Part shown: positions 63,059 to 64,000 of the stretch, in pieces
Layout of the letters: each line of letters starts with the position of its first letter
How positions within the stretch are numbered: position 1 is the first letter of the stretch
Source of the DNA: Micromonospora parathelypteridis
Lineage (GTDB): Bacteria; Actinomycetota; Actinomycetes; Mycobacteriales; Micromonosporaceae
Assembly: GCF_014201145.1 (NCBI RefSeq)
Contig: NZ_JACHDP010000001.1
Span: 6,200,001 to 6,264,000, forward strand
Direction: 5' to 3'
DNA length: 64,000 bases
Made by a program: the position numbers and the translations under genes
The notes under the pieces: model-generated
Told to the model about the DNA's origin: nothing
Seen by the model: only the letters and a program-made list of their open reading frames with translations
Database searches by the model: none

Positions 63059-64000
63059 TCATTTGTTGGCGAGGTTGATCGGGGTGCGCCGCCGGTTCGC
63101 CACACCCCGCGCGTACGCGGCCATCGCCGTCGCCACCTGGGCCGGGTCGCGGTACTCGGAGCGTTGCTGCTGCTCGGGCACGGTCACGCCGCCGGGCACG
63201 AGATGCCGTTGCGGTTGCCGTTTGGGCAGGCCGGCCCTGGTGGTCGTGGCGACCTCGGGGGCGGTGGCCTGGGCGGCCGTGCGCCAGGCGTCGTCCGCGG
63301 GGCTGGACCACTCCCCGCCGTCGTGGCCGTCGACGACATCCGTCTGGAACCAGTGGTTGACCTGTTCGAAGATGAGTAGCTCCTCAGTGGGCGCGTCACC
63401 CCGGTCCGGAGGTGGGGGAGCGGGTCGGAACACCGGCGCCGCAGGCAGGAGCCGCTCGGCCGGAGGGCGTCCGGCGGTGGGCTCGGGGCGTGGCTGGTAC
63501 GGCGGCGGAGGGCTGGCCGTACGCGCCGCCCGCCGCGACAGTCGGCCGGGTGCGAGCAGGAACTCCTCCGGTGGCATCGACCGGATGATCGCCGCGGGCA
63601 GTGTCGCCTCGGCGAGGGTGCCGCGGCGGGGACCGCGTCGCAGTTGGACGCTGGCGCCCAGCCGAGCCGCGAGCTGACCCACGACGACCAGCCCCATCGC
63701 CCGCACGGCGGCCACGTCGATGGCGGGTGGGCGGGCCAGCAGTTCGTTGAGCTGCTGCATCCGCTGCGGGGACAGCCCCACGCCCTCGTCGCTGATCTGC
63801 ACGATGACGCGGTCACCGAGGCTCCGGCCGCTCACCCACGTCTCGCTGTCCGGTGACGAGTACGTCGTCGCGTTGTCCATGAGTTCGGCGAGCAGGTGCA
63901 CGACCTCGTCGACGGTCTTGGCCGCCACGGCGACATCCCCGTCGATCATGCCGAGCCGGACCCGCGCGTAGTGCTCGATCTGGGACAGCGCCGCCTGGAG
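63059..64000 (-). CDS. Sensor histidine kinase of the conservon/nitrate-sensor type, C-terminal part
   Basis: Frame open from 64000 leftward to 63059; the N-terminal sensor and membrane parts lie beyond the window. About 313 residues are seen. An ATPase domain holds the N-box [20 protein letters not shown]1 [17 protein letters not shown], and a G2-like [35 protein letters not shown] Pro/Arg-rich tail of about 140 residues ends in [14 protein letters not shown]. The lack of a usual response regulator next door and the roadblock neighbour are typical of cvn-type kinases. Phospho-acceptor not visible. Confidence 0.9.
   Translation of the reverse strand, partial: LQAALSQIEHYARVRLGMIDGDVAVAAKTVDEVVHLLAELMDNATTYSSPDSETWVSGRSLGDRVIVQISDEGVGLSPQRMQQLNELLARPPAIDVAAVRAMGLVVVGQLAARLGASVQLRRGPRRGTLAEATLPAAIIRSMPPEEFLLAPGRLSRRAARTASPPPPYQPRPEPTAGRPPAERLLPAAPVFRPAPPPPDRGDAPTEELLIFEQVNHWFQTDVVDGHDGGEWSSPADDAWRTAAQATAPEVATTTRAGLPKRQPQRHLVPGGVTVPEQQQRSEYRDPAQVATAMAAYARGVANRRRTPINLANK

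Overview
High-GC actinobacterial chromosome segment (strong third-position GC, frequent GTG starts, leaderless genes, Tat/lipoprotein exports, ECF sigma/RskA pair, SARP regulator, IdeR-type iron box, histidine kinase-roadblock pair). The gene content, including an aculeacin-A-acylase-like enzyme and a GH11 xylanase, fits Micromonosporaceae, probably Micromonospora. The genus is inferred; no rRNA or tRNA is present to confirm it.

Layout. 1-3.6 kb: N-terminus of a secreted GH11 xylanase, divergent from a Fur-family repressor-katG operon. 4.1-6.6 kb: polar amino-acid ABC transporter (binding lipoprotein, permease, ATPase). 7.0-14.5 kb: an exported oxidative cluster (two-domain multicopper oxidase; a 1314-aa ThuA/discoidin/sugar-dehydrogenase/PKD/DUF1080 protein; a cupredoxin protein; a beta-helical protein). 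14.7-16.6 kb: two lipoproteins. 16.6-20.8 kb: MFS/TetR and SDR/MerR pairs, with a remnant of a second SDR gene. 20.9-27.7 kb: ROK/MFS divergent pair, esterase, Tat lipoprotein serine hydrolase and FAD monooxygenase.

27.7-42.3 kb is the most unusual part: a type-VII-secretion-like locus. It holds an FHA-containing EssC/EccC-family ATPase, two small WXG100-like helical proteins, a 1521-aa candidate substrate (Lys6 tract, long hydrophobic region, one RTX-like repeat pair, Asp/Ser/Phe repeat tail), three further novel proteins, and an ECF sigma/RskA anti-sigma pair. Four transcription units start behind the same motif, GGGAACC-N17-CGAA, so they look like one regulon, possibly driven by the local sigma factor. 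No EccB, EccD, EccE or mycosin is visible.

42.3-49.4 kb: UPF0303 protein, a zinc-finger SDR and a siderophore uptake operon (ATPase, binding protein, double-length permease, siderophore-interacting protein) behind a near-perfect IdeR box. 49.5-57.9 kb: SARP/AfsR-like regulator, DrrAB-type exporter, secreted Ntn acylase and a methyltransferase. 58.0-64.0 kb: branched-chain-amino-acid-type ABC operon (livKHMGF order) preceded in the same direction by a roadblock protein and a truncated sensor histidine kinase.
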